A stretch of DNA of 64,000 bases, from positions 992,001 through 1,056,000 of the forward strand of contig JAGFBZ010001584.1 of NCBI GenBank assembly GCA_018398805.1, read 5' to 3'. Under the pieces are notes generated by a model. That model had not been told where the DNA came from. It ran no database searches and saw only the letters and a list, made by a program, of their open reading frames with translations. Made by a program: the position numbers and the translations under genes. The stretch comes from Hirundichthys speculiger. Taxonomy: Eukaryota > Chordata > Actinopteri > Beloniformes > Exocoetidae. The first letter of the stretch is position 1. Each line of letters begins with the position of its first letter. This document shows positions 26,301 through 35,237 of the stretch, in pieces.

Positions 26301-29138
26301 ACCAACGTGACGTTTTTCCAGACACCACAGGACCACTTAAAACTTGACTGTTATTTACTTTTGCCCACTTTTGTTTAAGCCCCCCCTCCCCCTTCCCCCC
26401 AGTGATGGTCTCACATCTTCAGCTGAAAAGGCAATAAAAAAAAAAAGAACATGGCATCCCACTGGGAGTGTGGGGGCTTGTACCAAAACAGGCGTTCTGA
26501 CTGTATATTTGGAGACGGGGGTGTTTTCTGTGTTGCCAGCGATGCTTAAAGTGGACCTCCATCGGTTATTGTGGTTGTTTACTTATCAGGGGAGTCTGAA
26601 ATAGTTTGGGAGTTTCTGTGTTACCAAATTTGAATGTGGTTTGTAATATCCTAAACTGGAATCCAGCATGTCCATAATTCCTGTCTGACTTTCTTGTGAC
26701 CCCTCAACTGGAACTGTAAGTGTAAATGTTTACCGGTGCTCATTGCAACACAAGTTTGTACTTTAACTCTAAAAAAGGAAAAAAAACATAAACTCCCATC
26801 CATCTATCCGTTATCTATATCTGCTTCTTGTCACTCAGTGCCCCGCTGCACATACGCTCACAAATTTTCTCATGATCCACATTCCTCAGTTGTCGATTTA
26901 AATTTAACTTTATTTCAACAGAGTTTTGTCAGTGTTATCTATTTTGGAATCCTGTTTACGTTTCACTTGTCTGGCTCAAAACAAAAAAAAAATCTAAGCA
27001 GTGCTGAATCACACACAAATCCAACAGTGTCACTTATGTGATAGATTTGTCTACTATGCTGACTTGGAAGCAAACTCAGATATGTGACATTTTTGTTTGC
27101 TACAAGACAAAAATTACCCATCAGTCTCTGGGAGCAACAGTTCCTCTCTGCTAAGATGTAGCAGTGTGCTGCTGAGTCTCAGAAATCATGATTGTGGGAA
27201 ACCTCAACCACAAGTAATCCACTTAGTGTGATTCCTGTACAAGAGAATCAGAATTCCTAGACAGTTATGAACACACGCTCTGTGTTCACGACGTCTGGAT
27301 AGTGATTTTCATCGGCTATAGGTGAACAGACAGGGGAACCTGGAAAGCCCCAAGACACGGCCTTTGTGGGCTGCGAGAGTAAACAACCTGTCTGGTTGGA
27401 AACCTACGAGTCTGAATCTGAAATATACCGTACTTTTCATTTCATCCCAACCTCCTGTCTCTGCTGGCAGGGTGAAAATTAACTTGTCAGGCTGGTGCTT
27501 TATGTCCACTTTAAACTGGAACAGCACAGACGGACCACAAGCATGAAAAACATCATCCCAGACTGGTCACTAATCTGCCAAAATGGAAGAGTAACACTCA
27601 TGTCGCAACAAAAGCTGACCCTCTTTTTTCTGTGTGTGTGTGTGTGTGATTTCAGTTAATATTTCACAGATGAGGTAGATAACTAACTATTTTACTGCCA
27701 AACATGCCATTTGGCAAAAAGTTTTGACCACTTCAACTTGATTTCTTTGAAAAATATGACTTTAATCCTGCAGTATAATCCCCATCTTGTAAGTGTAGGT
27801 GTGGCTCCTTTTGATGCTTGTGAACAATAAAAGCTGATGTTGTATTCTCACTCTTTCATCCCTGACACTGGAATAGTTTTTTTTTTTCAACCAAAAAAAC
27901 AGCCTCGCTTGACTGTATAGTCAGTTTCCAGACCATAAAAAGCTGTGAGTAGTCGTCATGGGTTACTGTTTTATATTCTATTGGAAGTATATGGGGTTTG
28001 TCATCATATATGATAAAGGTAGCACATCTGCACTTACTGAGAGCAAAAACTCTGACAATGACAGTATGCCAGGATGCCACCTAATGGATGAATCAAGCAA
28101 GAGATTTTGAACTTGTTTAGTCTTTTTTTTTTATCTGCATGAACAGGGAATGGAATATAACGTTGCTATCTGCATTCTTCATCACTACCTCACTCTGTAA
28201 GAAAAGAAAACAACTAATTAGACTAGTTCATTTATCGCCTGCTCCCCTCCCCGTGACTCTGTAAACATCCAGAATAACTCAAAGTACTTCAAAACAAGAT
28301 GCTTATAGCCAAAGTTTCCAAATCAGCTCTGGGGGCTGGGAGGTCCGGTCCTGCTTCTACACTAACAAGCATAGGTCATCTCCACCTGCAGAGACACTGC
28401 TGGCCTCTGTCTCTTTGCACTGGAGTGAAAACATTTAGTTTCCAGTTCACACCAGCAGCTCTGACAGTCTCAGCTGTGTGGCAGCTGTGGATAAACGACA
28501 GTGAGAGTAAACAGCGTAAAAATGCAGACAAGAATCTGTGGTTTTAGATTCCTCCTGACAAAGTCTCCGATGACTTTCCTGATTTATTCTGCAAAAGTTT
28601 AACACCTTTAGTCCCAGTAAAACTTCTCAACTTCCCTTCACATGTCCAGGGCAAGACTTTTTTCAGCTGTAAATTATAATTTTTCTTTTTTCAGCAGATC
28701 AATTAATAACTTGTCATTTCAGCATAAACAGGCACTACATTATTACTCTCTATTAAAAGCTGAAAGACATGTTTTGAGGCCATACAGTTTCACAGAGAAA
28801 CAGCATGTGTAGTGTTACATGAAAACCGCATGTAATTCATAATTTTCCACAGACATCTTCAGATTTGTGCCAGACCCAAGTGTGTCATGTTTGACTTTAA
28901 CAGAGCAGAAGTAAAAACACCATGCGGCTTTCAAAGTTATTGCCTCTGGTGTGAGACTTAAAGACAAGAGGCGGTAATTATGTTGTACTAACACTAAACG
29001 TACCCCAGAAATGATTTTACAGTAGTTGATCCGTTTCTTTCTCTCCTCAGCGGAGCTCCTCTGACTCTCCAGCTCTGATGTCCCGAACAAAGACTGCGTC
29101 TGTCCGGCGGACCGCTCCTCTCCCTTGGTTAACTCCAT
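1235..29138 (-). CDS. enpp1-like: ENPP1/ENPP3-type ectonucleotide pyrophosphatase/phosphodiesterase, 5' half (15 exons, partial)
   Basis: Type II membrane ectoenzyme that hydrolyses extracellular nucleotides such as ATP to AMP and pyrophosphate. Exons (minus strand): 29138-29004, 25112-25040, 15258-15198, 11805-11708, 11624-11545, 10802-10683, 9868-9759, 9651-9586, 9471-9399, 8201-8093, 6323-6195, 6089-6058, 5937-5810, 2206-2137, 1322-1235. These sum to 1,372 nt, or 457 codons plus one base. Residues 1-45 are cytoplasmic, 46-63 the membrane anchor, 64-90 a linker, and 91-457 the phosphodiesterase domain. Metal and nucleophile positions are all present: D102, T140 (in PTKTF), D260 and H264 (EEPDTTGH), D307 and H308 (SDHG), H418 (GFHGSDN). 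The SMB1/SMB2 domains usual in ENPP1-3 are not found. The C-terminal nuclease-like domain is beyond the window. Sequence features are mixed between ENPP1 and ENPP3, so the paralogue assignment is uncertain. Confidence 0.9.
1323..2136 (-). other. ENPP intron 14
   Basis: About 0.8 kb between exons 14 and 15. AT-rich, no recognisable exon or repeat. Confidence 0.8.
2137..2206 (-). CDS. enpp1-like: ENPP exon 14 (His zinc ligand)
   Basis: 70 nt; acceptor ttctcag, donor gtaagg. It encodes [24 protein letters not shown]418 is the histidine ligand of the second zinc-site set. The first base completes Ser405 from exon 13. The GFHGSDN form is that of ENPP1 rather than ENPP3. Confidence 0.92.
3016..4041. 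mobile_element. Non-autonomous hAT element with 8-bp target duplication
   Basis: The ends are inverted repeats beginning CAGTGGTTCTCAACTGG; the right end is its reverse complement, finishing at 4041. The flanks carry an exact 8-bp duplication, CTCTAACC, at 3008-3015 and 4042-4049, which is diagnostic of hAT transposition. No transposase reading frame is visible. Inside is an imperfect direct repeat (about 3,318-3,400 and 3,640-3,740) and a later insertion ending in an ATCT microsatellite. Length 1,026 bp. Confidence 0.88.
3385..3507 (+). repeat. SINE/LINE-type tail with (ATCT)n microsatellite
   Basis: A short stretch reading 'gggatcaataaagta' is followed by about 19 ATCT units (3431-3507). 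This is the typical 3' end of a fish retroposon. It interrupts one copy of the internal direct repeat of the hAT element, so it arrived after the hAT element. Confidence 0.6.
4485..5071. repeat. Fold-back (inverted repeat) structure with asymmetric arm
   Basis: The left arm 4485-4554 pairs with 5001-5071, and the left inner arm 4681-4725 pairs with 4955-5000; the two right-arm pieces are contiguous. The left arm therefore contains an extra 126 bp (4555-4680) that the right arm lacks. A roughly 230 bp loop separates the arms. No coding potential and no family recognised. Confidence 0.75.
5070..5099 (+). repeat. Poly-A run
   Basis: About 30 adenines at the outer end of the right fold-back arm. 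It could be a retroposon tail or a mononucleotide microsatellite. Confidence 0.8.
5238..5297. repeat. (AT)n microsatellite
   Basis: Uninterrupted AT dinucleotides for about 60 bp, followed by a short imperfect continuation to 5316. Confidence 0.9.
5810..5937 (-). CDS. enpp1-like: ENPP exon 13
   Basis: 128 nt; acceptor ctgaag, donor gtaagt. It encodes [22 protein letters not shown] and on to W-Q-A-A, matching the NLSC(R/K)xPDQ...PYLxxxLPKRLHxA segment of ENPP1-3. It leaves two bases that complete Ser405. Confidence 0.92.
6058..6089 (-). CDS. enpp1-like: ENPP exon 12 (32-nt micro-exon)
   Basis: Only 32 nt: acceptor ctcag, donor gtatgc. It supplies (F)[10 protein letters not shown], corresponding to SFN(Y/S)EGIARNLS in homologues. 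Phases on both sides fit exactly, which makes this small exon secure. Confidence 0.88.
6195..6323 (-). CDS. enpp1-like: ENPP exon 11
   Basis: 129 nt; acceptor tttaaag, donor gtgagt. It encodes M-E-E-A-S-C, then G-P-A-A-R-I-R-P, ending E-D-Y-F-S. It follows the SDHG metal motif. C315 is the conserved cysteine after the SDHGM motif. Confidence 0.92.
6486..7187. mobile_element. DNA-transposon relic (inverted ends) in ENPP intron 10
   Basis: The left end reads AGCCACGTTTCTCCTGAG (6488 on); the right end read on the opposite strand is AGCCACGTTTCCACTGAG. Roughly 700 bp with no transposase frame. The terminal pattern resembles fish Harbinger-type miniature elements, but I could not confirm the target duplication, so the superfamily is tentative. 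The inner 6780-6900 may hold a retroposon tail. Confidence 0.5.
8093..8201 (-). CDS. enpp1-like: ENPP exon 10 (SDH metal motif)
   Basis: 109 nt; acceptor cttcag, donor gtgaga. It encodes [20 protein letters not shown] and on to I-I-I-L-S-D-H. D307 and H308 are zinc ligands. The split glycine codon continues in exon 11. Confidence 0.94.
8202..9398 (-). other. ENPP intron 9
   Basis: 1.2 kb, AT-rich with several T and A runs; nothing recognisable inside. Confidence 0.75.
9399..9471 (-). CDS. enpp1-like: ENPP exon 9 (EEPDTTGH metal motif)
   Basis: 73 nt; acceptor gttcag, donor gtcagt. It encodes [25 protein letters not shown]260 and H264 bind zinc in the family (EEPDSSGH in human ENPP1 and ENPP3). 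Confidence 0.94.
9586..9651 (-). CDS. enpp1-like: ENPP exon 8
   Basis: 66 nt; acceptor atgcag, donor gtacta (weak but in phase). It encodes [21 protein letters not shown], matching the PFEERI...LxWLxLPKxER segment. Confidence 0.9.
9759..9868 (-). CDS. enpp1-like: ENPP exon 7
   Basis: 110 nt; acceptor ccttag, donor gtaaga. It encodes [21 protein letters not shown], then the F-P-D-F-Y-R-T-Y-D end. The FFWPGSD(V) block is a family hallmark of the nucleotide pocket. Confidence 0.94.
9869..10682 (-). other. ENPP intron 6
   Basis: 0.8 kb; no repeat or exon recognised. Confidence 0.75.
10683..10802 (-). CDS. enpp1-like: ENPP exon 6
   Basis: Exactly 40 codons (phase 0 both sides); acceptor cctgcag, donor gtaagt. 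It encodes [16 protein letters not shown] through W-Y-Q-G-E-P, directly following the catalytic threonine segment. Confidence 0.95.
10803..11544 (-). other. ENPP intron 5
   Basis: 0.74 kb; AT-rich, nothing recognised. Confidence 0.75.
11545..11624 (-). CDS. enpp1-like: ENPP exon 5 (catalytic threonine)
   Basis: 80 nt; acceptor gttgcag, donor gtaagt. It encodes [20 protein letters not shown] and on to V-V-T. T140 is the nucleophile that forms the nucleotidylated intermediate, and N143 lies in the FPNHY motif. ENPP1-3 have a cysteine two residues before GT/GI here (KCGT, SCGT, TCGI); this copy has alanine (A125). Confidence 0.95.
11708..11805 (-). CDS. enpp1-like: ENPP exon 4 (LDGF metal motif)
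   Basis: 98 nt; acceptor gcccag, donor gtaagt. It encodes [19 protein letters not shown] and on to I-N-K-L. D102 is the first zinc-site aspartate. Joins exon 3 through a split glycine codon. Confidence 0.95.
11806..15197 (-). other. ENPP intron 3
   Basis: 3.4 kb. It holds a reversed retroposon tail (12945-13050) and a stretch near 13,540-14,260 that reads like an old interspersed repeat I could not place. No further exon recognised; exons 3 and 4 join in phase. Confidence 0.65.
12945..13050 (-). repeat. LINE/SINE 3' tail, (TTGAA)n family
   Basis: On the minus strand it ends in a TTGAATTGAATTAAA-like tail preceded by a 'cctagagtcaatttg' block. The same module occurs at 16,083-16,200 (-) and 17,430-17,525 (+). 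Confidence 0.6.
15198..15258 (-). CDS. enpp1-like: ENPP exon 3 (linker before catalytic domain)
   Basis: 61 nt; acceptor tttaacag with a strong pyrimidine tract, donor gtaatg. It encodes [19 protein letters not shown](G), aligning with [22 protein letters not shown] of ENPP1, which follows SMB2. The first cysteine of that block is alanine here (A80) and the second is kept (C87). It joins exon 2 in phase 1, so the SMB exons are not needed for an open frame. Confidence 0.85.
15270..15426 (-). other. Unplaced coding-like segment just upstream of ENPP exon 3
   Basis: The minus strand is open from 15449 to 15252 and, after a possible acceptor (ttctcag, 15427-15433), reads [19 protein letters not shown] and on through a charged, helix-like stretch to L-D-Q-L-E-T-C. 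Composition looks like protein, but I recognise no family. It does not join ENPP exon 2 in frame, because that splice meets a stop after nine codons. It may be chance or a relic of another exon. Confidence 0.25.
16083..16200 (-). repeat. LINE/SINE 3' tail, (TTGAA)n family
   Basis: Reverse copy: a run of TTCAA units at 16085-16108, then 'tttatttgtatagca' and 'tctctaggcactttacagag'. Same module as 17,430-17,525 in the other orientation. Confidence 0.65.
17175..17525 (+). repeat. LINE/SINE 3' end, (TTGAA)n family
   Basis: The plus strand shows the familiar fish 3' UTR: 'gagtttttccctgccactg' near 17,320, then 'cacctagagacaatttgta', then a short TTGAA tail. Non-coding end of a truncated retroelement. 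Confidence 0.6.
18060..19005 (-). mobile_element. Non-LTR retrotransposon (LINE) 3' end
   Basis: Minus-strand translation of 18,750-18,540 gives [13 protein letters not shown] then [12 protein letters not shown]. This is the conserved tail after the reverse transcriptase of a common fish LINE family, and the same block occurs at 62,607-62,450. The upstream part is interrupted by an A/T run. The region down to about 18,060 would be its 3' UTR. Confidence 0.6.
19116..19727. mobile_element. Tigger/pogo-type miniature element
   Basis: The termini are inverted: the left begins CAGTGATCACTTATTTTTCG, the right end read backwards begins CAGTGATCCCTTGCCAATTT. Both ends are flanked by TA (19114-19115 and 19728-19729). 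The left subterminal 'cgcggttaatggggaccgg' is typical of Tigger family elements. 612 bp, no transposase frame. Confidence 0.8.
21340..21575 (+). repeat. Dispersed fish repeat (GGAT-tail family)
   Basis: Starts 'agcactgttgcctcacagcc', continues through 'tgcatgttctcctcgtgac' and 'acaatggactggcgccctgt' and ends in GGATGGATGG. This is one of the most abundant interspersed repeats of teleosts. It is the most complete of four copies in the window. Confidence 0.7.
21712..23088 (-). mobile_element. hAT element with decayed BED zinc-finger transposase
   Basis: The ends are imperfect inverted repeats beginning TAGGGATACACGATAA and TAGGGGCGCGCGATAA. The flanking 8-mers CTAAAATG (21704-21711) and CGAAAATG (23089-23096) match at 7 of 8 positions. 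On the minus strand, about 22,645-22,470 reads as a BED finger: [14 protein letters not shown], then C-D-K-C, then in another frame [13 protein letters not shown]. Frameshifts and stops show that it is dead. Confidence 0.8.
24120..24960 (+). repeat. Probable interspersed repeat
   Basis: Several phrases, such as 'gctgttagacagatgccct', 'atgccaaacaactccactt' and 'tgcttttatagaggcctgca', match my memory of a repeat found in many fish genomes. I cannot name its family and see no transposase frame. Confidence 0.4.
25040..25112 (-). CDS. enpp1-like: ENPP exon 2 (membrane anchor)
   Basis: 73 nt; acceptor gattttag, donor gtaagc. It encodes [24 protein letters not shown], an 18-residue hydrophobic helix following the basic R-K-K-R patch of exon 1. 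This topology (N-terminus inside, catalytic domain outside) is that of ENPP1 and ENPP3. Confidence 0.88.
25270..25775 (+). mobile_element. LINE 3' end fragment
   Basis: GC-rich stretch within AT-rich intron. The end reads 'gaagagctggaggtggtggctgg' (G-E-R-E-type codons on), then 'gcccccgtgacccaaatctg' and a GGATGGAT run, the familiar C-terminus and tail of a fish non-LTR retrotransposon. A 16-bp unit near 25,577-25,610 ('gcagatccaggacatg') is duplicated. Frames are broken. Confidence 0.6.
25776..29003 (-). other. ENPP intron 1, remainder
   Basis: About 3.2 kb without a recognised exon. It has a CT run (26,213-26,232), a GT run (27,630-27,650) and several A runs. Confidence 0.7.
29004..29138 (-). 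CDS. enpp1-like: ENPP exon 1 (start codon, cytoplasmic tail)
   Basis: 45 codons from [10 protein letters not shown] to C-K-I-I-S-G, ending with donor gtacgt in phase 0. The tail is hydrophilic, Ser/Glu/Arg-rich, and ends in a basic patch (R-K-K-R) before the anchor in exon 2. The ATG at 29138 is the first in frame: an in-frame TGA lies upstream at 29196-29198. The sequence around it is GC-rich, as expected for a promoter-proximal exon. Confidence 0.85.
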
Positions 29139-29300
29139 GCCGCTGAGCCGCTGCCTCTGACTTCCAGCCGGGACTGAGGGGCAGCAGATCCCCGCTCAGG
29201 ACCGGGGGATGGCCCTCTGCTCCAGGAGAGCACCGCCTTGTTTGACGTATTCGAGTTTGGAAACCTCAGACATAGATCATTTATGGCGGGCGTTTTTGTT
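29139..29300 (-). promoter_or_regulatory. ENPP 5' UTR and promoter-proximal GC-rich region
   Basis: Clearly more GC- and CpG-rich than the surroundings (29,090-29,235). No convincing TATA box seen. The transcription start cannot be placed from sequence alone. Confidence 0.45.
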
Positions 29301-30079
29301 TGATCTGATAGTGTAGGAAGATGCGAGGCTAATTAAAGCGAGGCAGTTTACAACTACTCTGTAACTGCTTCATTTCCTGGCGAAGACTGCTGACAGAGAG
29401 AGAGAAAGACTTTAACTTTAAAAGATTTTTTGTCCCATCTCTAAAAGCATAGGGACATATGGTGCTTAGAAATACATCGGTACTTCCACATTCTTGGATA
29501 AAAGTGAGCCCTTATCTAAGACTTCACGCGCTCATTAATTTTAAATACAGTAAAGCTGCTGCCGCCGTTGTCGCCCTCTTGTGGTCAAAATGAAACATTT
29601 CGCTGCCAGTTACAGAAGTTTTTATGCTTCGTTTTTGTTTTTTCACCCCACATAATCCCAACCAAACCATCCAATCAATAGACACAGCTACCACACACTG
29701 TACCACAAAGGGACTGGTTGGGAAAGTAGAAGGAAAAGGGCTCAGGAGTAGAAATAGGATTTGTCCCAGGTCATCGGTACTATACGGTAAACGTCATCAT
29801 GTGACTAAAATAGACAGAAAAGAAAACACTGAATGCATAAAAGCAGTGTTTTTGGCAGTACAACCCCATAGCTATTGATGTAAAAACTTAAGTGATTTAG
29901 GTTATAATCAAGAAAACCATGGAAAATGGTAAGATATCAGGTCTTAATTAAAACTCTTATGAGCAATCTTTGTGGTTATCATTATGTTTGTCCAAACAAA
30001 TGTACCTTTAGTTGTACCAGGCATTAAAATGAACAAGAAACTGAAGAAAACAAGGGTGGTCTAATCATTTTTTCTATGG

Positions 30080-30179
<100 letters not shown>

Positions 30180-30265
30180 TTTTTAACGCCGACATTTATC
30201 TTATCACGTGCTAACGCATGTTGCTCACATGCTTTTGTTTTGAAAAGTCTGTTACTGGCTGCTGG
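30180..30265 (-). mobile_element. hAT end fragment
   Basis: Its reverse complement matches about 59,565-59,650, the right end of the hAT-like element at 58,849-59,690, including 'aaaagcatgtgagcaacatg' and the 'gtcggcgttaaaaa' block. Confidence 0.6.
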
Positions 30266-30279
30266 AGCTGGGCGATACC

Positions 30280-30546
30280 TGTAAGTAAATACAGGGCCAG
30301 TATCGTCGATACTGATACTGTAACCGATACCGATACTTTTTATATTAAGCTCTATCTGTCATGAAATTGCTGACCTTTTTGTTAAAACCTACGAATAGAA
30401 TTTCAGCAAACTTTATAGGTGACAGTTAAATAATTTATTGTCACAGTTAACATTTTTTGTTTTGAAACAATGGAACAGTAATAAGCAAAGTTAGGAAATA
30501 AATTTAACAAACGCACACACACCCATACACACACACACACACACAC
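30280..30546. repeat. hAT-like terminal sequence and (CA)n microsatellite
   Basis: 30,268-30,345 has the 'gctgggcgatacc...gataccgatac' pattern seen at ends of fish hAT elements; no partner end was identified. A CA run with interruptions follows at 30,511-30,546. Confidence 0.4.
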
Positions 30547-31829
30547 ATATATATATGATCATTTTGTTGTTATTCATTTTCTTATTCAGTCTTTGAAATC
30601 TGGAGAATTAACTATTTTCTATGTCTCTAGTCCTTGCAGCTGCAAAAACAATTACAAAAATAAATACATAATAGTTTTGGGGCTTTATTTAACCATAGTA
30701 GAACTCAGTAACTCTACGATACGAAGAAAACATTTCCTCATCTGCTTTCCACTTCCAAACGGTCAATGATTAGCTTCATTCCATGCTGACCTGTTGGAGT
30801 TGGGTCATATCTTCAAATACTTTTGTGTTGTGTTCAATTTCATCTTCTCTAACCTGTTGTGATGGATTAGTACCCAGACGCAGAGCACTAAGGATCAAAA
30901 TCAAAATGAAATTCACTTTAAAAGCAATCAGAGATACTGTAACTAACCTCACATGGGTTGATCCGAGACAAAGCAGACATGGGTGTGATATATGAACAAA
31001 TCCACTATTTGTTCAAAAGAACCTGAAAGCACAAAGATCCAAAGGAGAAAGAGAGAGACAGAGAGAAAAGAGATGTTTCAGAGAAAGAACTAAAGGCTGA
31101 ACAAAGGCAGTAATATATACAAAGGAGAGCATTGACGTTATGGGAGCAGTTGGTGAAAACTGGAGGGAAAATTAAACAAAGGGTGGAGCTCAAACTGACT
31201 AGGTTGTGAGTAAACAGAGCAGTATGAAGGTAACTGAGGAAGAAAACCATACCACCTATTTTCCTGAATCTACTGAAATGTTCCACTGTTCAATGCAATA
31301 ACAAATTAATAATTTTAAATTTGACATGAAAAACAGAACTAAAAGATAAAAAGTCAATAACATAAAACAAAGGGCAGTATTGACACTACTGGGAGTTGAC
31401 GGTACAGGGGTAGTATTATCACATGTACACACCCAAGTCTAAATACAGCTTGACTTTTCACCTTTCAGCACAATCATGTAGTAAGTACAACATAAATCAT
31501 ATACTCGTATTAGTCTTCATGTTTTACCAAATCTCTTTTTACTTTTGACCCTTGTTTGGTGGACTGGATGATTGAAGTCTGAAGAAACTTGGCAGTTTAA
31601 CAATTTTTTTCATTCAACTAGCAGGAGCCTCAGTAGCATCTAGAAGAACCATACAAACTTTAAACAACAGCCTGGCACCTCCTCCACATGCTGGTCACCA
31701 GCCTGGTCACACACTGCTGTGAGATTCAACCAGCATTTGTTGCAAGTTTGCCAATGTGGTTGTGTTAGCTGGTCTGGCACGAAAAGCATGCCCACACTTA
31801 CTTTTCGTGCTTAGTTTACACACACATGC

Positions 31830-31962
31830 AAATACATATATAATATATATATTTGTATATATATAATATATATAGAAGTATATAGAGATATACGACATAT
31901 AGATTATATATATATATATAGATAGAGATATATATTCAATATATCTATATATATATATATAC

Positions 31963-32033
<71 letters not shown>

Positions 32034-32046
32034 ATATATATATATA
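31830..32046. repeat. Long AT-rich dinucleotide array
   Basis: About 215 bp of AT units with scattered GA and CA interruptions, the purest part at 31,970-32,030. Open frames across it are low-complexity Ile-Tyr repeats and not genes. Confidence 0.9.
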
Positions 32047-33259
32047 AGGCACATTTATGAACCCAAAAATGTTAAACAACCAAACAACTCACCATATCAA
32101 ATGGTTCATTTTATGTGTCTTGTTCTTTCTGTCAAATTTTGGTCAGCTCTGTTTTCACAAAAACTCATCAAGCTTTATGAGGCTTTTGTTTGAAACAAAT
32201 CTGTTGGTCACAAAGGGTTAAACTGAGGTCTGTCTTTCTAAAGGCATGTGCTGCCTAGATTAGACGGCTTGACTGATTCCTGTACTTTTGGAACACACAC
32301 AACAATGCATTTTAGTTCTGCAACTCTTTCTTGTATTGTTCATTTTTAGATATTTGCCTGTTACTCATGTTATTCATCTTCTTATTTCTGCATTTGCATA
32401 CATTGATTTGCATGATCCCCAGTCTTAACATATCTTCAATCGGACCCAGTCGTAATGTATTGTATGAATGTAACATCATCATGTAAAGGAGTTCAGTGAT
32501 GTACAGTCGGAATCCACATGAAAACATCCAGCAGATGGCATTGTTGCAGTATTTTCATAATGATATTTCATCTTGTAGTACAGGAGATGTTTTTGTGTCA
32601 GTAAAAGTGGTGTTTCATTATAAAACTGATCTCTTACACTTTTAACATTATTCAACTCTATGAGGTCCAGGATTCCTTCCAATCCAGCTGTGTCCTGTAG
32701 AGTGATAATAGAAGCCACATGTGGCTGGTACCCCTGACCTCTGTGCTGTCTTGAACTCATAAAGAGCCCAGAGTTAAATGCTGTCGCTTCCTGTTTATCT
32801 TTGACTCTCAGTGTGTGTGTGTAGACTTCATAGTTCAGGCTTGAATGTGTGTTGCATTCTAAGCCACGGGAGTGTGTGTGTTCATGTGTGAATGTGTTAT
32901 CATGCCTGGAAGTGTATGCTTTTTCTCACTGAACTGCACGCCTCGCAGCAGTGCCTCCCTGCAGCTGTCTACAACTCTACCAGACATTACAACAAGACTG
33001 TTGTCATTGACCTGCACAGGTGGCATTTAATGGCAATTTACACATTATGTGAATTTAATGAGTTATAAGTAAATACATGCAAATAAGTGGAAAAGCAACA
33101 TGTCTGCAACTTTGATTCATCAAAGTCTTTTTCCCGTACAGCATATCTGGCGAGTATGTTCATGTATGCCCCGACTGGATTAAAAGTGAGTTATATTTAG
33201 GTACAGAGTAGGATTAAACCTGAAATGTGCAAAAAAAAAAAAAAAAAAAAGTGGTCCTT

Positions 33260-33560
33260 TATGGTTTTAGTATTATGGGCCCTAAATGGGAAACTGATGT
33301 GGGCCAAATATTTGGGGCCCGTGAGGGATGGAAGTGGACCAGATGGGCACGGGCTGAAAAAAGGGCAAACTGTGTGGGTCCCATAGTAACATATTCCCCC
33401 ACATAAGAACATTAACCAGTTGGGCCCCAATCTAAAAACTAGGCAGATCCCATAGAGTCCATCTGGGCAAACACAGGGAGGGCCACCAACAAACCTGCAG
33501 GTATACGCACATGGGACCCATTTTGAAGCCCACTTTTAGCTCATATAGGGCCCAAAAATA
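33260..33560 (+). repeat. Degenerate TGGGCCC-type minisatellite
   Basis: Repeated short motifs with 'tgggccc', 'gggcccc' and 'gggaccca' at irregular spacing (for example 33,277, 33,301, 33,421, 33,513 and 33,546). This is typical of a diverged tandem repeat family of fish. Non-coding. Confidence 0.6.
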
Positions 33561-34549
33561 AATGCAGGCCGAGTATCATTTGATCTGCTATCACCTCTGC
33601 ATGTGTTTATTTCCCATATTATCCAAAACAAGTCTGTTCATTTTTATTGTCTTAACAAAACGATCCATAAAGTCTACAATAAGTTGTGGCAACAAGTTAT
33701 GCTCTTTTTCTTGCTCTGACACCAATGAAAAGCTTCAGTGTTTGGCATTACTTGAAGTGAGGTGGCATGGTCTGAACGTGTCCCCAGCCTTGATTTATGA
33801 ATAATACATTGCTAAAGAGCAGATCTGTGTGTGTGTTTAAAGAATTTCACCCGTTGACAGTCATGAGCACATCAGTCCTGTGAGATTTACCATAAGGCCC
33901 CCGTAAATCTACCAAGAATTATTCATTCAAAGTAGTTCAGTTTCAGGACAATGTATTTAAAGCTGTTTTTCTCTTAGACATATTTTTCACCGATTACCTG
34001 TCAAATAAGATTTACAAGAGATCCGTTGGCTTTCTGTTGGCTGATGTTGTTTCCCTGAAATTGATTCACCTTTCAAACATTCTGATTCCCACTTGCTGGG
34101 AAGAAAAAAGCACTGACCACCCACAGACTTACATATTAATGTTTCAAAATTTTTTGATCAAGGCCTCGATGTAGCAGTAAAACATTGAGCTTTAAATTTC
34201 AAGTTTTGTACACTGTAAAACTTGGATAGCTTGTTGTAAGTTTGCAGTAATTTACTGGCTGCAGCTTTGCAAGCAAGCAATTTTATGACTAGTTTAGAAT
34301 TACAAGTGCATTAATATAAATTTAAAACCAGACACTGGTAACTATCCTGTCAGTACATTTCGGGTACAGCACATTATAATCCGGGGATCGGCTTTATATT
34401 TCCAGTATGCAAAGAGCACATATATTTATGGTATGACTCCTGTTATTTTTTGACAGATTTTTCAAGGCTCTAATGAACTTCATTTGAATGTGGAGAGGGA
34501 CAAGAAAGTGTGTAGGACAGGACGGCATGTCCAGATTTTTTTTATCCTT

Positions 34550-34985
34550 TTTTTTTATTACCTCCACCAAGGAGGTTATGTTTTTGCCGGCGTTTATCTG
34601 TCTGTTTGTCTGTCTGTGTACAAGATAACTCAAAAAGTTATGGGTGGATTGTGATTAAATTTTCAGGAGTTGTCAGAAATGTGAAAAGGAAGAACTGATT
34701 TCAATTTGGGTGTGATCTGGAAGAAATCCTGGATTCTGGATCACTTTCAAATTTTCGATAACATTGTGGTCAATGGGGCTGAAAATTTTGTTTCTCAATA
34801 TCTCTGTTAATTATTGCCCAAAACTCATGAAATTTCACTCAGGGATTGACAATGGAAACCTCTATCAAATTTCAAAGGCTGATCCGGATCTGATCCAGAA
34901 TGTGGATTTTATCTGTAAATCGCTATATGGGGGAATTGTTGTGCTTGGCGGAGGTCTGCGCTCTCCGAGTGCTTTTCTAGTTCTT
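34550..34985 (+). repeat. Interspersed repeat (GGAGGTTATG...GGCGGAGGTCTGCG family)
   Basis: Begins 'ccaaggaggttatgttttt' and ends 'cttggcggaggtctgcgctc' then 'cgagtgcttttctagtt', the two conserved ends of a repeat common in vertebrate genomes. About 435 bp, no coding frame. Its class is unknown to me. Confidence 0.65.
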
Positions 34986-35237
34986 GATGTTTCCTTGCTC
35001 CAACATATCTAATTACAGTAAACGGATCACTATCAGCTTGTCTTTGAGGACCGCACATGTCTGTCAGTGATTCATTTGAGCCTGGTGTGCTGGAGCAGGG
35101 AAACATCTAAAGCCTGCAGGGCAACGGGTCCAGAGGACCAGGACCCAAGGAGAAACAGCTTGGTCTTACTGCCACAAAAGACTTTAACCCTTTCTATACA
35201 GGAAATCTGCTCCCTTTCCACTTTGGAGGTTACACAG

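Noticed and set aside
31707..32054. Open frame of Ile-Tyr repeats
   Set aside because: Direct translation of an AT microsatellite.
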